From the NCBI GenBank assembly GCA_014905825.1, contig JACGCN010000012.1, positions 62,001-126,000 of the forward strand: DNA of 64,000 bases, read 5' to 3'. The stretch comes from Lyophyllum atratum (taxonomy: Eukaryota; Basidiomycota; Agaricomycetes; Agaricales; Lyophyllaceae). The notes beneath the pieces are model-generated. The model was not told the DNA's origin and did no database searches. It saw only the letters and a program-made list of their open reading frames with translations. This document shows, in pieces, positions 51,265 to 61,786 of this stretch (the first letter of the stretch is position 1; each line of letters opens with the position of its first letter). A program made the position numbers and the translations under genes.

Positions 51265-52945
51265 CTAAAAGGAAATGGTTCGGTTCTTCACCCACGGGTT
51301 TTCGATGTTTGCTTCAGGGCTCGAGTCGATCATGTTGTCGAAGTTTTGCTGTGATAAGGTGGCAGAAAGGCTGCTGATGGCGTTGACGAAAGGAGACGGG
51401 CTCGGAGTCCTTGCGGCAGATACAGTCGCTTCATCTTGTGTGAGATCGACAAGATCCTGGCCGAGTTGGCGGTCGGGACGGGGCCGCAAAGTGGTGGTGG
51501 CACTCGTTCCAGCTATGCCGCCATCATCGTCGGTGTTTGTTGTACGCACATCTCTGGACCATCTCGGCTCTATAGAAGTCAGACTGAGAGGGTAATAAGG
51601 ACTCGGACACCGTTACATACCTCGTTTGTGACGTTTCACGCGAGGTTTGACATCACCATCACTGTCTGTGTCCTCAGAACTGTCCTCTTCCGAGTCAGAG
51701 GCAGAGATTGCCCGCTTTTTCCCTCCTGCAGTGTTTTCAACTTCCTTGGCTTGAGTAACATGAGTTTAGGTCACAACGTAGGAGCAATAAGGGTATGCGT
51801 ACCTTTCCCCTTGAATGTTGACGAAAATTCGAGGTCCTTCCAGGAGGTAATTATCTCATCGGGGACCTCCTCCCTGGTTGCTAACACGAAATACACATGA
51901 GCCATTGCACGTTGCAGGTGCCAGGAATTGACGTAAGATCGACTCACCAATGAAAATATGGCATTTCAAAAAGCCAGCCCTTGCGGTTCCTTTGTTGTAT
52001 TCCAGATCACTGCCCGTGGGCTTGATCTCGGGAATGACGTTCAAGACACGTCCAGTCTGGACACATAGCATCCACGGCGGTAGAGACTCACCATCTGCAG
52101 GCGACAATGCAGTGGGAAGTTGGTCGAGGTATGTAAATAACTTTGGGAAGAGCTTGCGGAGCTCGGCATCAACTTCATCGAACGACCACGTGCTTTTGAA
52201 GACGATCCCACTATCGCTTTTGACGGCGAGGCCTTGTCGACAAGCTAGCTGGACTTTGTATTTATTCGGTGCTTGACTATCTTGCAGGGAAATATTGTTC
52301 TGGATTCGCCCGGTTAGATATCAGCACCACAGGCATATGCTAGGGACTTACATCAACCACCATCGCTCCACTTGTATTCACGAACACAGTGGCAACCCTG
52401 AAGTCTTTGGCGCTATTGTCTGGCTTTGCTTTTCCCTTGAGAATACATATGTAAGTGCGAATTCCTTGAATCACCTGCAATCCGCTCACCCTTGCTTTGG
52501 CTTTCAGCTCCTTGTCCTTGCCTTTTTTCGAACTCTGGGACGTGCTCGAATTCGGGCGTACTTTCTTCAACCCCATATTTGCCTCCTCGTTTGCAAGCTG
52601 AAGAGAGGGGACGACACTTGAGGCCACCTGACTCCTTTCCAGGAAACCCCGCAAGATTGTGTTGACTGATTTTGTTGGCGGTGGTCCATCTTCAATAGCA
52701 TCTTGACCAGCTTCGTTTTGTCCGGATGGTCCAGCTACTGATGGAGGAACCATTTCAGTTTCCGTTGACATCGTTGGAGCGTCATGCAGACTCCGTCCAT
52801 GGAGACATTCGAGACAACGAAGGGGCTTATCAGGATCCGGGTTCGCCGCTTCTCGGTACTCGCGGCAAGGACACTGTGTACCGGTGAGTGCTTCGTTAGC
52901 TGTGCACCTCAAACGGAGTGGTGTGGAGGACGCGACGGAGGACAT
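51265..52945 (-). CDS. Uncharacterised Cys-rich transposon protein, partner of the integrase
   Basis: A 467-residue protein of unknown family inside the transposon. Exons 52945-52490, 52435-52352, 52299-51948, 51880-51803, 51749-51621 and 51569-51265 join in phase. Near the N-terminus is a Cys/His cluster (Cys14, Cys25, Cys27, Cys44, Cys47, His49, His54; core CPCREY and CLECLHGRSLH) that could bind zinc. The middle contains basic segments (KKGKDKELKAKA) and a folded-looking stretch (YKVQLACRQGLAVKSDSGIV, DAELRKLFPKLFTYLDQLPT). After it come an acidic Ser/Asp/Glu run (ASDSEEDSSEDTDSDGD) and a basic KPRVKRHKRG that resembles a nuclear localisation signal. Same strand as the transposase, about 220 bp downstream of its stop. 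A role in target choice or regulation is conjecture. Confidence 0.75.
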
Positions 52946-53163
52946 TCGGAGACTCGAAAGTGGACTTATGCGGGTGTGGCAGATGCTGAAGGGGAGATGC
53001 TGGAGGGGCCTGGAGTGTTTGATACGCACCTGTATTTGACCTGTATAGCTGCAAAATTTATGCTTTCGAAGAGTTTTCGATCTGTTCCGAGCTGATTGTT
53101 GTCCTTTGAAGCATCCGAAAACTATGGAATAACAACGACTATTGACAATAAGAGATCTCCGAG

Positions 53164-55143
53164 TCAATGGTCATACATGAACATTATACGGTTCAAGATA
53201 TCCAAAGCCTGACCCCACAATATTGCCCGTGGCCGCCACACAAGGTCTGGAAGAGCTACTCGAATATCTTTCGTACGATTTTGCCCGGACTTGATCATCT
53301 CGAAAGATGGGTAAGTATCATCGTCCCACTCCTCCGGAAGAAGACCAAGACCTGTTGGAACAAGGCCATTGGATTGCACATCTGCAAGAGCTAAAGTGAA
53401 TGCACGGCGAACTCCCTCGTCAGGAAAAGGATCAGCATGTTTCGGAACATTTACAGGCTCATGATTGAAGTTCTTCTCATGTGCGACGGCAACTGCATTC
53501 TCCATGTCCTGCCAATCCTCTTCAGCCAGCTCCCGGTCAGGGTGTTCATTGGCCGAGTTTCCGTCTCCGTGGCTGGATGGGTTTTCCCGCTGGCTGTAGA
53601 ATGTTTTGATAATGTCCGGATGTATGCCTGTACAGTCATCATACATTCCATGTAATGTTTGGCCCTCAAAGCGCATATTCTACGCGGAAAAATGAGATGA
53701 CAAAAGGATAGAATATGTACCAACTCACATTCGGGCTCTGATCATGTCCTTCACCCGAGATCGGGTGAGCATTCCATTCCGCTTGAAAGGCAGCACAGTC
53801 CATATTGATTGTGTCGAGGAATAAATGATGGATCAGCCACAAATGCTGCGGGTTATTGCGTTCGAGGTTATGGAGTCGTTCGAGCCTAAAAAAGAAGCCA
53901 CGCCATCGTCGAACAAACTGTGTCCCGACCTCAACCCAAAGGCGCTCAATCCGGGTATTGTGGGTAGAGCTGAAGGCAACATCGAGGAGTTTAATTTCTG
54001 TGGTTCGGTTCAAATGGAGATGGACTTACGATCCCCACATGAATGAGGCGCGGTTCAAACCTCGCGCGAGAATCATGAACACTGAAAGGTCCTTGTTTTC
54101 ACCCCCACGATCACCACGAACCCGAGAAGGCAGCCCATACTCATTGATCGCGCCCATGAATAAATCCAGTACTGTTGATGCCTTGTTATTAGTGCTGGCG
54201 CGAATCCCCGTGACCTGTGGTCCTGAATTTTAGCAAAAAAAACTGAAAAACAATCCCGGTACTCACCGTTCGATCGTAACCATCTATGAGGCCATGTATC
54301 ACAATTCCCCACAAGATTAGCTTGTGGTGCCCATCAACATGCCACATAGCATTAGGGCGGGTTGTTGTATATTTTCGACGCTGGATTGTCGTGCGATGGC
54401 GGAGAATGCGCCCCAGCCCATCAACACGATGTATAGATGCAGTTACACGCCGCTTCTGCACTCGTAAGCCCTGCCGCCGAAGATATCCTGTGAGATAGCG
54501 GATTCCCGAATCTGGCTTGGTCATGCGGTATGTCTTCACAAGAACATCGAGATCCGGGTCGGAAAGCGCCGTGAATTTATATAACACATTGTTTGCAGTT
54601 AGATGGCGAGTGAGAGTGTGGCGATGGATGCCCAGTAGCTTGGCGACCCGCGTTAAGGAGAGACGACGCTGGGTCGACATTGCTTCTTGCAAGAAATCTG
54701 AATTGATGATTTTGCGAGGGCGACCACGCCTTCCCGTTTTTTGTGTGCCGAGAACAGGTCTGATAAATTGGACATTGGTTTCTTCTCTATAGGGATAGAT
54801 TATAAGGATATATATTGCATATGAAAGACACCGCATACCTTCCATCTGCACGATCTTTTGCTTCACGGAGTTCTGCAATTAGATTGCCCACAGTTTCGGT
54901 GCATGCATGTAGCCAAGGAGTCGGGATGAATTCCGCAGTAGCGCCGTCTTCCAGCGCCAGCAGTATAGGCACAATGTTGGATGACAATGCCTCGATATGA
55001 TAGTTGATGCGAAGAGGATCAGATTCACGAGACAAAACTTCACCGGCATGACGAGCAGCATCTGAAATCAGTTGATGTGCATGATATACATTTGGCGACC
55101 ATGTCCCATTCTCAGGATGGACGGGAAGGGCGGGGAATGTCAT
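53164..55143 (-). CDS. Integrase-core (DDE) transposase
   Basis: A 588-residue protein that should catalyse excision and insertion of the element. Exons 55143-54839, 54786-54267, 54214-54030, 53969-53729 and 53679-53164 join in phase. Near residue 120 is a basic GRRGRPRK (AT-hook-like) followed by a helix-turn-helix (LSLTRVAKLLGIHRHTLTRH). The retroviral-integrase-like core supplies the acidic triad: Asp in NAMWHVDGHHKLILWG, Asp in SRVRGDRGGEN and Glu in STHNTRIERLW. The last exon is acidic and unrecognised (YPSFEMIKSGQNRTKDIRVA near the end). The start at 55143 was preferred; an in-frame ATG at 55176 is possible. No stop or frameshift interrupts the frame, so the enzyme may be active. Confidence 0.88.
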
Positions 55144-55315
55144 AGCACAGTGAGTAACGACTACACAAAAGTTCAAGGTGACAACACTGTTGATAAAGCT
55201 TAATCCTGAGTGGGAAAAAGGCTAATTGTTTCGAACCTTCACAACACGACAAACCAACAAACAAGTATCGAGCTCCCTAAACCTCTACGTCTATACCCCC
55301 AACGGTGAAACCATA

Positions 55316-56280
55316 ATGGCAGCTGAGGTGACCCGCCACCCGACCCACTGGCATAATGATGGATCAATAGTATTACAGGTGAATTGAAGAGCTATTTTAC
55401 GGACTCACAGAGCTAACATACGGTCCCTAAGGTCGAAAATACCACCTACAACCTGCACCTCGGCATCCTCAAAACGTTGTCACAAGTCTTCGCGGATATA
55501 CTCAGTATCCCATCGGATACACCCCAAGGCACCGAGGCCTTCCCAGTTGTCTTGGAACAGGTATCGACAGCGGAATTCGACGATCTCCTTTATTGGGTCT
55601 ACAAGACGTGAGTAACACTTCTTCGAATGACAAATTCAACGCACTCACAGTTTTCCAGGCAATGGACACCGCCTCCCCACCCTGAAAGGGTTCTCCTGAA
55701 CCTGCTGAAACTCTCACAGAGGTGGATCATCGACGCCGGAACTGCCTATGCCGTACACCATCTGGAAGGGCTATATATATATCCAGCACGTCGCCTCGAG
55801 CTCAGCCGAATGTATTCGATATATGACTGGGTCCGTCCGGCAATCGAAACTCTGATTGCTGCTGACTTGCTCACGATGCCTGGAGAGGACGAGGCGAGGC
55901 TTGGGTTCAGAGTCTATGTCATCCTCGCAAAAGCAAAGGAGGCCATGGAGGTGGAAAGAAGAAAGGTGGCAGCCGTGCCGCCTTCTGTCCCTGCGTTCCC
56001 ATCCTGGAATGTGAAGTGCGAATCTCACGCACGCTGCCGGTCGACATGGAAAGATGTTTGGATGAAGAAGATCGCGAAGGAGATATTGCACCCAACCCAG
56101 GCTCTGCAGTTCGAAGTAGGAGTCCTAGTCGAGCTCATCGAGCGCACGGAATTTCCAGGTATGAGCACGGGCTGTAAAGAAGAGATGGTTGGTATTATCC
56201 GCGATGTAGGACTGTACAATACCTTGGTCATTGACAAGGCAGCCGAGGATATCATCAACTACTACAAAAGTCTGGAGTGA
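55316..56280 (+). CDS. BTB/POZ-domain protein carried by the transposon
   Basis: A 286-residue protein in three exons, 55316-55378, 55432-55607 and 55659-56280. The N-terminal 120 residues resemble the BTB/POZ domain found in hundreds of copies in mushroom-forming fungi: HWHNDGSIVLQVENTTYNLH, LGILKTLSQVFADILSIP, FPVVLEQVSTAEFDDLLYWV. The C-terminal part has the usual helical repeat-like region (LLKLSQRWIIDAGTAYAVHH, SRMYSIYDWVRPAIETLIAA). BTB proteins often serve as Cullin-3 adaptors or scaffolds; no substrate domain is recognised here. It reads away from the transposase and ends about 325 bp before the right inverted repeat. It has no known transposition role and looks like a host gene captured as cargo. 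Confidence 0.85.
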
Positions 56281-56449
56281 GGGTAGACAGGGTAGATATA
56301 GGCTGCATAATGAGATTGTGGTGCTCAGAAGATATGGAACAACGAGCTAGGTGAACGGTGTTGAGCAGCTCCATGGTGAGATTCCGTGAGAAGCCTTGTA
56401 ACACGCGCACAGCCTTAGACACGTGGCAAATTGGCGACTGCTAGAAAAA

Positions 56450-56580
56450 GACGCGCCCATACTCAAGCGACATTCACTCTGCTACATGAACAAACGAAAC
56501 TTCATTGACGCGCCCAGCAATCTCTCATAGACGCGCCCTATAGAAATTTGCGACGCGCCCATTAAATTAGAAAGGCGCGC
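56450..56580. repeat. Right subterminal repeats of the transposon
   Basis: The motif GACGCGCCC occurs at 56450, 56507, 56530 and 56552, with a variant GGCGCGC at 56574. The same motif in reverse complement clusters at the left end, so the arrays point inward symmetrically. Confidence 0.8.
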
Positions 56581-56604
56581 ATCGAATTTGTGAGTTACGA
56601 CCCG

Positions 56605-56635
56605 ATTTCATTTTTGTGCCATTTGGAACAGCATA
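56605..56635 (-). repeat. Right terminal inverted repeat of the transposon
   Basis: Reverse complement of the left inverted repeat with a single mismatch, followed directly by the second copy of the target duplication. Confidence 0.92.
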
Positions 56636-56641
56636 CATGCC
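56636..56641. repeat. Target-site duplication, right copy (CATGCC)
   Basis: Identical to 50654-50659 and placed exactly outside the right terminal inverted repeat. Confidence 0.85.
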
Positions 56642-57653
56642 CAGCAGCACCACGGAATTTCTCGAGCGCGCTATCATAGAAGCTGATTCCTGCAGGGCAT
56701 TGAGCCCTCACTCAGAATTAACTCGTCCTTATTCTTGCCTTATTCCTTCTTCACAAATATACAGACCATTTCTCCCGGAGTAACCGCTTCCGAAAGAAAA
56801 GAGGTATCCTACAGATCTAACATGGCTGGTGCCAAAACGCTCGTCACAGCATCGTTTATTACACTCTCCAATACCCGATCATTTTCATGGAGCTCATCAT
56901 CCACTTTGCTCAGTGCGGTGTCGCATTCTCGTATCTGGGACAGTCAATGGAGATGGTCAGAAGGAGCCGATTGAAGCGTACTGCCAAAAGGAATGTCATC
57001 TTTAGGAATTCCAGACAGACGACGAATACTTCAATTTTTCCAATGCAATGGCACTTTCGATTTGACTAGCTACTGTGGGGTAGCCAGCAGGGCTGGCCGA
57101 GCAGAGGAGAGATTCACGGAGACGACGACGTAGATACGACACGACATCTTCACGGTCACGACATCACGATACGTGGATCCAATTACTATTACGAGTAGAT
57201 ATCTCCTCTACCTCATGTTCCCATTTTCCTCATGTTCCCCATATTTTCGGCTCTTGTTTTTCAGTTCCATATCACTACCTCCCATTCGCATTCCTGTCTA
57301 CGTGCACTGCGTTACGCATACGAATATATCGTGTTTTTCTTCTCTTTTCCTTCGCGTTCTCGTTCTCTCGTCTCTCCGGCCATCTGACATCGACTGTGCG
57401 GTCCGAGTTCTTTGTCCCTCGTCCTCGTACCTTTTGGAGATCCCACACTACCGTGAAAACGCCACACCTTAAAACATGAGATACTTAGATGGCTAAAGCA
57501 GAGCCATCTTTGAGTCCGTCTGGGCGCAGTTTGAGAATTTCGATCTGAGGCTAATCATGAAAGTCTGCTCAACCAAATTATTGACCGTGCGAACTTCCTC
57601 ACCGACACGATTCTCCTGTCTCCCGTCCCTCCCTCACCACAAGTGACAAACCA
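56642..57653. other. Intergenic between the transposon and EMC1
   Basis: About 1 kb with the EMC1 promoter at its right side. A pyrimidine-rich tract lies around 57230-57420. Short frames starting near 56735 and 56887 have no recognisable motif. No exon is supported. Confidence 0.45.
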
Positions 57654-60600
57654 ATGCGGTGGTCCCTGCACCGCCTACTAGGCGCCTGCGCAGCCCTCCT
57701 GCTCCTCACCGCACCTCCCACCAGCGCCCTCCACGAATCAGATGTCGGCGTCGTCGACTGGCACAAGCTTCTCATCGGCGTCCCACTCGTCGGCGCGCCC
57801 GTGACGTCCCCTGCTTTCCATACCCCCCACCCCGATACGAACGCGGCCAAAACGAATACGAGTGGGGGTACGGGTAGTGTTATACTGACGGCGACGGCGA
57901 ATAATGTCCTGGCTGCGCTGAATCCGGATGACGGGTCTGTTGGTGCGTACTCGCTTCTCTGCTGTTTTGAACGTGGTGCTATGGAATGAACAGCGTGGCG
58001 GCATATCTTCGAGTCCGACGATCGTATCGCAGGTTATTACGCCCATTCGACCCGTGAGTCTCCCCCATGTCCCCCAAGACCCAGATACTAAACTACGACT
58101 TTTCCCCCAGTCGTCGCAACGCTCTCAGGCCCAGGCGGAGCGACCTTCCGTCTCTTCGACGCTACGACCGGGGCTATCCACCTCGAAAAGCGACTGCACG
58201 CCCCGGAGGCGGGGCACCTCGTCGAGCCCCACCATCTCGGCACGCATGTCGCGTTTGGCGGGGGTGGGGGGGAGGAGGTGTACGTGCTGGCGGATGGGCA
58301 TGTGGTTAGACGGGTGGATGGGAAGACGGGTGAGGTGCTGTGGAGTTGGGTTGCGGAGGACCAGACGTGCGTTGTTTTCTTTTCTTTTCTTGCCTTGGGA
58401 TATGATAGGTGTTGACGAACCCCCGAATGCAGTGCTATGACGGTACACACACACCTCCTCCCAACCCCAGACGCACTATTCCTCGTCGGGCTCACAAAAT
58501 CCATCGCGTCCTTCACGCTCCACGTCACCGCACTCGACCCACACACCGGCGCTATCCTCGCTTCACAAGCCGTGCCTTCCAGCATTCAAAGGCTCGACGC
58601 CTACCTTCTGTTATCCGCCCCAGCACACACCACGACCAAGGAGGAGTCGAAGCCACCCCACGTCGTATGGCTCGAGGACGGCGTGCTCAGGTCATACAAA
58701 CTGACCCCGAAACTCGGCGCCAAGCCGCGCGTCGTCACCTCCAAATCCGAGACGAACTCTCATACCGCGTACGAACGCCTCCTGGACGTGGGTCTTGCAC
58801 GAGGCGGACATGCTCTGGCTGTTGCCGGAGATGGATCCGCAACGCTTCTTGCCGTCGGAGATGGGAAGGTGGAGGGTGTTGCCGCGTTCTCCGCCAGTAG
58901 CAAACCCCAGACGAAAAAGTCAGAAGGGACTGGAGAGCAGGATGACGAGGAGGAGAATACGGATTCGATATGGGTGGGGAGTACGGGGGAGAAGGAGGGA
59001 GAAGTCGTTTTGGGGAGGGTGTATTGGTCTCATGCTGTTAACGTATGTCTCTTTCGCTCTCTCTCTCTCTTGCGAAGGATGAAAAATGACGCGGCTTTGT
59101 AGAAAGCCAAGGTCGAGACCCTCACGTTTACGCCTAACTCGTCCAGTCCTAGGAATGCGGTACTAGAAATCGACTTTGACACTAGGTCGCATGGTATCAT
59201 CGCTCATGTACGTCTCCCCATCTACATGTAATCCAAACTAAACATAACACCCTCCCAGGCCACCTTATCACCCGTCCAGCCCGGAGCCTCCCCCTCAATC
59301 CTTCTGACTACAAGCACAGGCGCGATCCAACTCTGGGAACTCTCCCCGCCGCCCCGCGTCAAGTGGACCCGCGAGGAAGCACTTGCAGCGATCGTGGTCG
59401 CCGAATTCGTGGAGCTGCCGGAGGGACGCGCTGATGCGGCGGGAGTAGGCGGGAGGAAAGAGGACGAGGGGTTCGTTGGGAGGGTGTGGAGGCATGCTGG
59501 GGATGCGAAGGTATGCTGCATTTTCTCCGTTCTGGTTGACAATGTGTGTCGGAGCTGATAAAACCCGTATAGAACTTCCCTCAATACCTAAACGGATTCC
59601 TCCGCCGTTTCCTCACCGGCTCATACGCCTCCCCCACCTCCGCACCCATCCCCACCGCCCCTTCCTCGTCCTCTGCCTCAGGTGTCGTGCCCACCCGCGA
59701 CGCCTTCGGCTTCCGCCAGCTCATCGTCGCCGCCACCGTCCAAGGGAAGGTCTACGCCCTGGACTCGAGCACCGGCCGCATAGTGTGGAGCCGCGTGCTG
59801 GGGCTCGGGTGGGCGGCGGAGGTGGGCGCGAATGTGGTGCCGGTGAAGATGTTTGTGCTGGGCGCGGAGGATACGGTTGGGGAGGGTGAGGGTGGGGATG
59901 GGGAGGGGAGGGGGCCGAGTGTGGTGCTTGTTGCGCAACGCAGGGCGGATAATGTATGTCGTTGTGCTTAAGCGTGACTGGTGGATGCTAACATCTTGGA
60001 TAGACCCTCGTCGACACTGTCGTGTTCCATATTGATGCTCTTACAGGAGCGACCATCCCCGCCGATCCCGAGCTGCAACTAGGCGAAGACCCCAGCGGCC
60101 TCCTCCAAGGCATCGACATCATCCAAGGCCCAGTCGTCGAAGCCTTCCTCCTCTCCCCTCCCCCAGCCTCCCCCTCCACCCCCGCCACATCCCCTCAAAA
60201 ACATGCGAAGGCCGTCTTGCTACTTGACGAATACCTCCAGGTGTACCTGTACCCCTCCACCCCCCGCACACGCGCTACGCTCCGCGCATTGCAGCCCTCG
60301 CTGCACTTCCCTTTGCGTACGAACACCCCGAGTGGGACTCGCGTCGTCGGACACGCACTTGGGCCGCACCCTGCTGGCGACAAGCTTGAGGAAGACGAGG
60401 GGGCGGAGAGGGGATATGTGGCGCATGCGACGTGGACGTTGGGATTGCCTGGGGATGAAGATGTCAAGGCTATACTCCCGCCTACAAGGGGCCCGGTGGC
60501 GTCGCTGGGCAAGGTTCTGGGCAACCGCACGACGCTGTACAAGTATTTGAATCCAAGGCTGTTCGTGGTGCTCACTGCCCCGAGGCCTGCTATTCTTGGG

Positions 60601-61556
60601 GAAGGGAAGGGGCAGAGGTGTGGAGTGTATGTGGTGGATGCGGTGAAGGGGAGTGTGGTCTATCGAGCGAGTTTGCCGGCTGCTGGGGGGGAGGCTGGGA
60701 AGGAGGCGTGTGATGTGAAGGCGGCGCTGGTGGAGAATTGGCTGGTGTATCATTATTATGATCCGGAGTGGCAGGGTTCGGGACTCACGAAGGGGTGGAG
60801 GATGGTTAGTGTGGAGTTGTATGAGGGTGGTGGCCCGGATGAGAAGACTATGAGGTATGTCGGTGTTCCTTTCGTTTGGCGAGCGTTCTTGATTGGAAGC
60901 GACTATAGTTCGGACATTTCGTCGTATTCGGATGGGAGCGTCGATGTCGTGGCATTCGAGCAATCGTATGTGTTTCCGCACGCTATTAGTGCTCTCTCGC
61001 CCACCTCGACCAAGTTCGGGATGACTTCTAAGGACCTCATAGGTCAGTTGGGCTAGATTCCTCACCCCCTTCTCCTCGGTACTAAACTCCGTCGAATCCC
61101 TTAGTCGCGAGCAGGACACACCAGATCCGATCAATCCAACGCCGCCTCTTGGACCCTCGCCGTCCGAACCGCAAAGTCACTGCGGAGGAACAGGAAGAGT
61201 TCCTCGTTCCGTACGATCCTGTCCTCGCTAACGATCCACGGCGCGTCTTGTCGCACCACTATGAGGTAACCCCCCCTCCTCTCCTTTCATTACCTCTCTG
61301 ACACGGTAACCAACAGGTGGCGAATATCCAACGCATAGTCACATCGCCTGCGCTCCTGGAATCGACCTCGCTCGTGTTCGCGTACGGCCTCGACATGTTC
61401 CTCACGCGCGTTGCGCCTTCGGGGACTTTCGATGTGCTGAGTGAGAACTTCAATAAGGCACAGCTGGTGCTGACTGTCGGTGGGTTGGCGCTGGCGATTA
61501 TGTTCACGAAGCCGATGGTGAGGAGGAAGAGGCTGAGGGAGAGGTGGTACCAATAG
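57654..61556 (+). CDS. EMC1: ER membrane protein complex subunit 1
   Basis: Large lumenal and membrane subunit of the EMC, which inserts transmembrane helices into the ER membrane; 1130 aa. Exons 57654-57942, 57994-58053, 58111-58366, 58433-59042, 59103-59207, 59259-59510, 59573-59953, 60004-61042, 61105-61265 and 61317-61556 join in phase. A signal peptide (MRWSLHRLLGACAALLLLTA) precedes DVGVVDWHKLLIGVPLVGAP, ILTATANNVLAALNPDDGSV and AWRHIFESDDRIAGYY, the start of the PQQ-like propeller. The C-terminal part has PHAISALSPTSTKFGMTSKD, THQIRSIQRRLLDPRRPN, VLANDPRRVLSHHYEV, TSLVFAYGLDMFLTRVAPSG and the final membrane segment QLVLTVGGLALAIMF before a basic tail. These C-terminal blocks are typical of EMC1. 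Confidence 0.94.
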
Positions 61557-61786
61557 AGGGACTAAAACGCTGGTGTGCGCTATTTATTCTACTTAATGGA
61601 TAGAGGATTTATTTGGTGCTTGGTCGTGTTCGGTTTCGTGACTTGCGCTGTAGAGTTTCTGCATCTTCGTCTGTTCCTCTATTTTGTGAAGCAGGCCTTG
61701 AATACTAACAAGTGGCATGGGCTATCGACTCATTTTTATAGTGACGGGTAAGGGGATAAGAAGAACTATCCGATGCTACAAATGGA

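Larger units (their letters stand above)
50660..56635. mobile_element. Integrase-type DNA transposon carrying three genes, 5976 bp
   Basis: A complete-looking cut-and-paste element. Both ends carry a 31-bp inverted repeat (50660-50690 and 56605-56635, one mismatch) beginning TATGCTGTTCCAAATGGCAC. They are flanked by a perfect 6-bp direct repeat, CATGCC. Just inside each end are clusters of a GACGCGCC-type motif in opposite orientation. Inside are, on the minus strand, an integrase-like DDE transposase (53164-55143) and an uncharacterised Cys-rich protein (51265-52945), and on the plus strand a BTB/POZ gene (55316-56280). All three open frames are intact, the repeats nearly identical and the target duplication perfect, so the insertion is probably recent. 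The family name is not claimed. Confidence 0.9.

Noticed and set aside
54189..54878. Retrovirus or LTR-retrotransposon integrase
   Set aside because: The core is integrase-like, but there is no reverse transcriptase, protease or LTR, and the element has short inverted repeats with a 6-bp duplication, so it is a DNA transposon.
60220..61134. 304-codon minus-strand frame
   Set aside because: Antisense to EMC1 exon 8; the translation is Arg/His/Leu-rich and motif-free.
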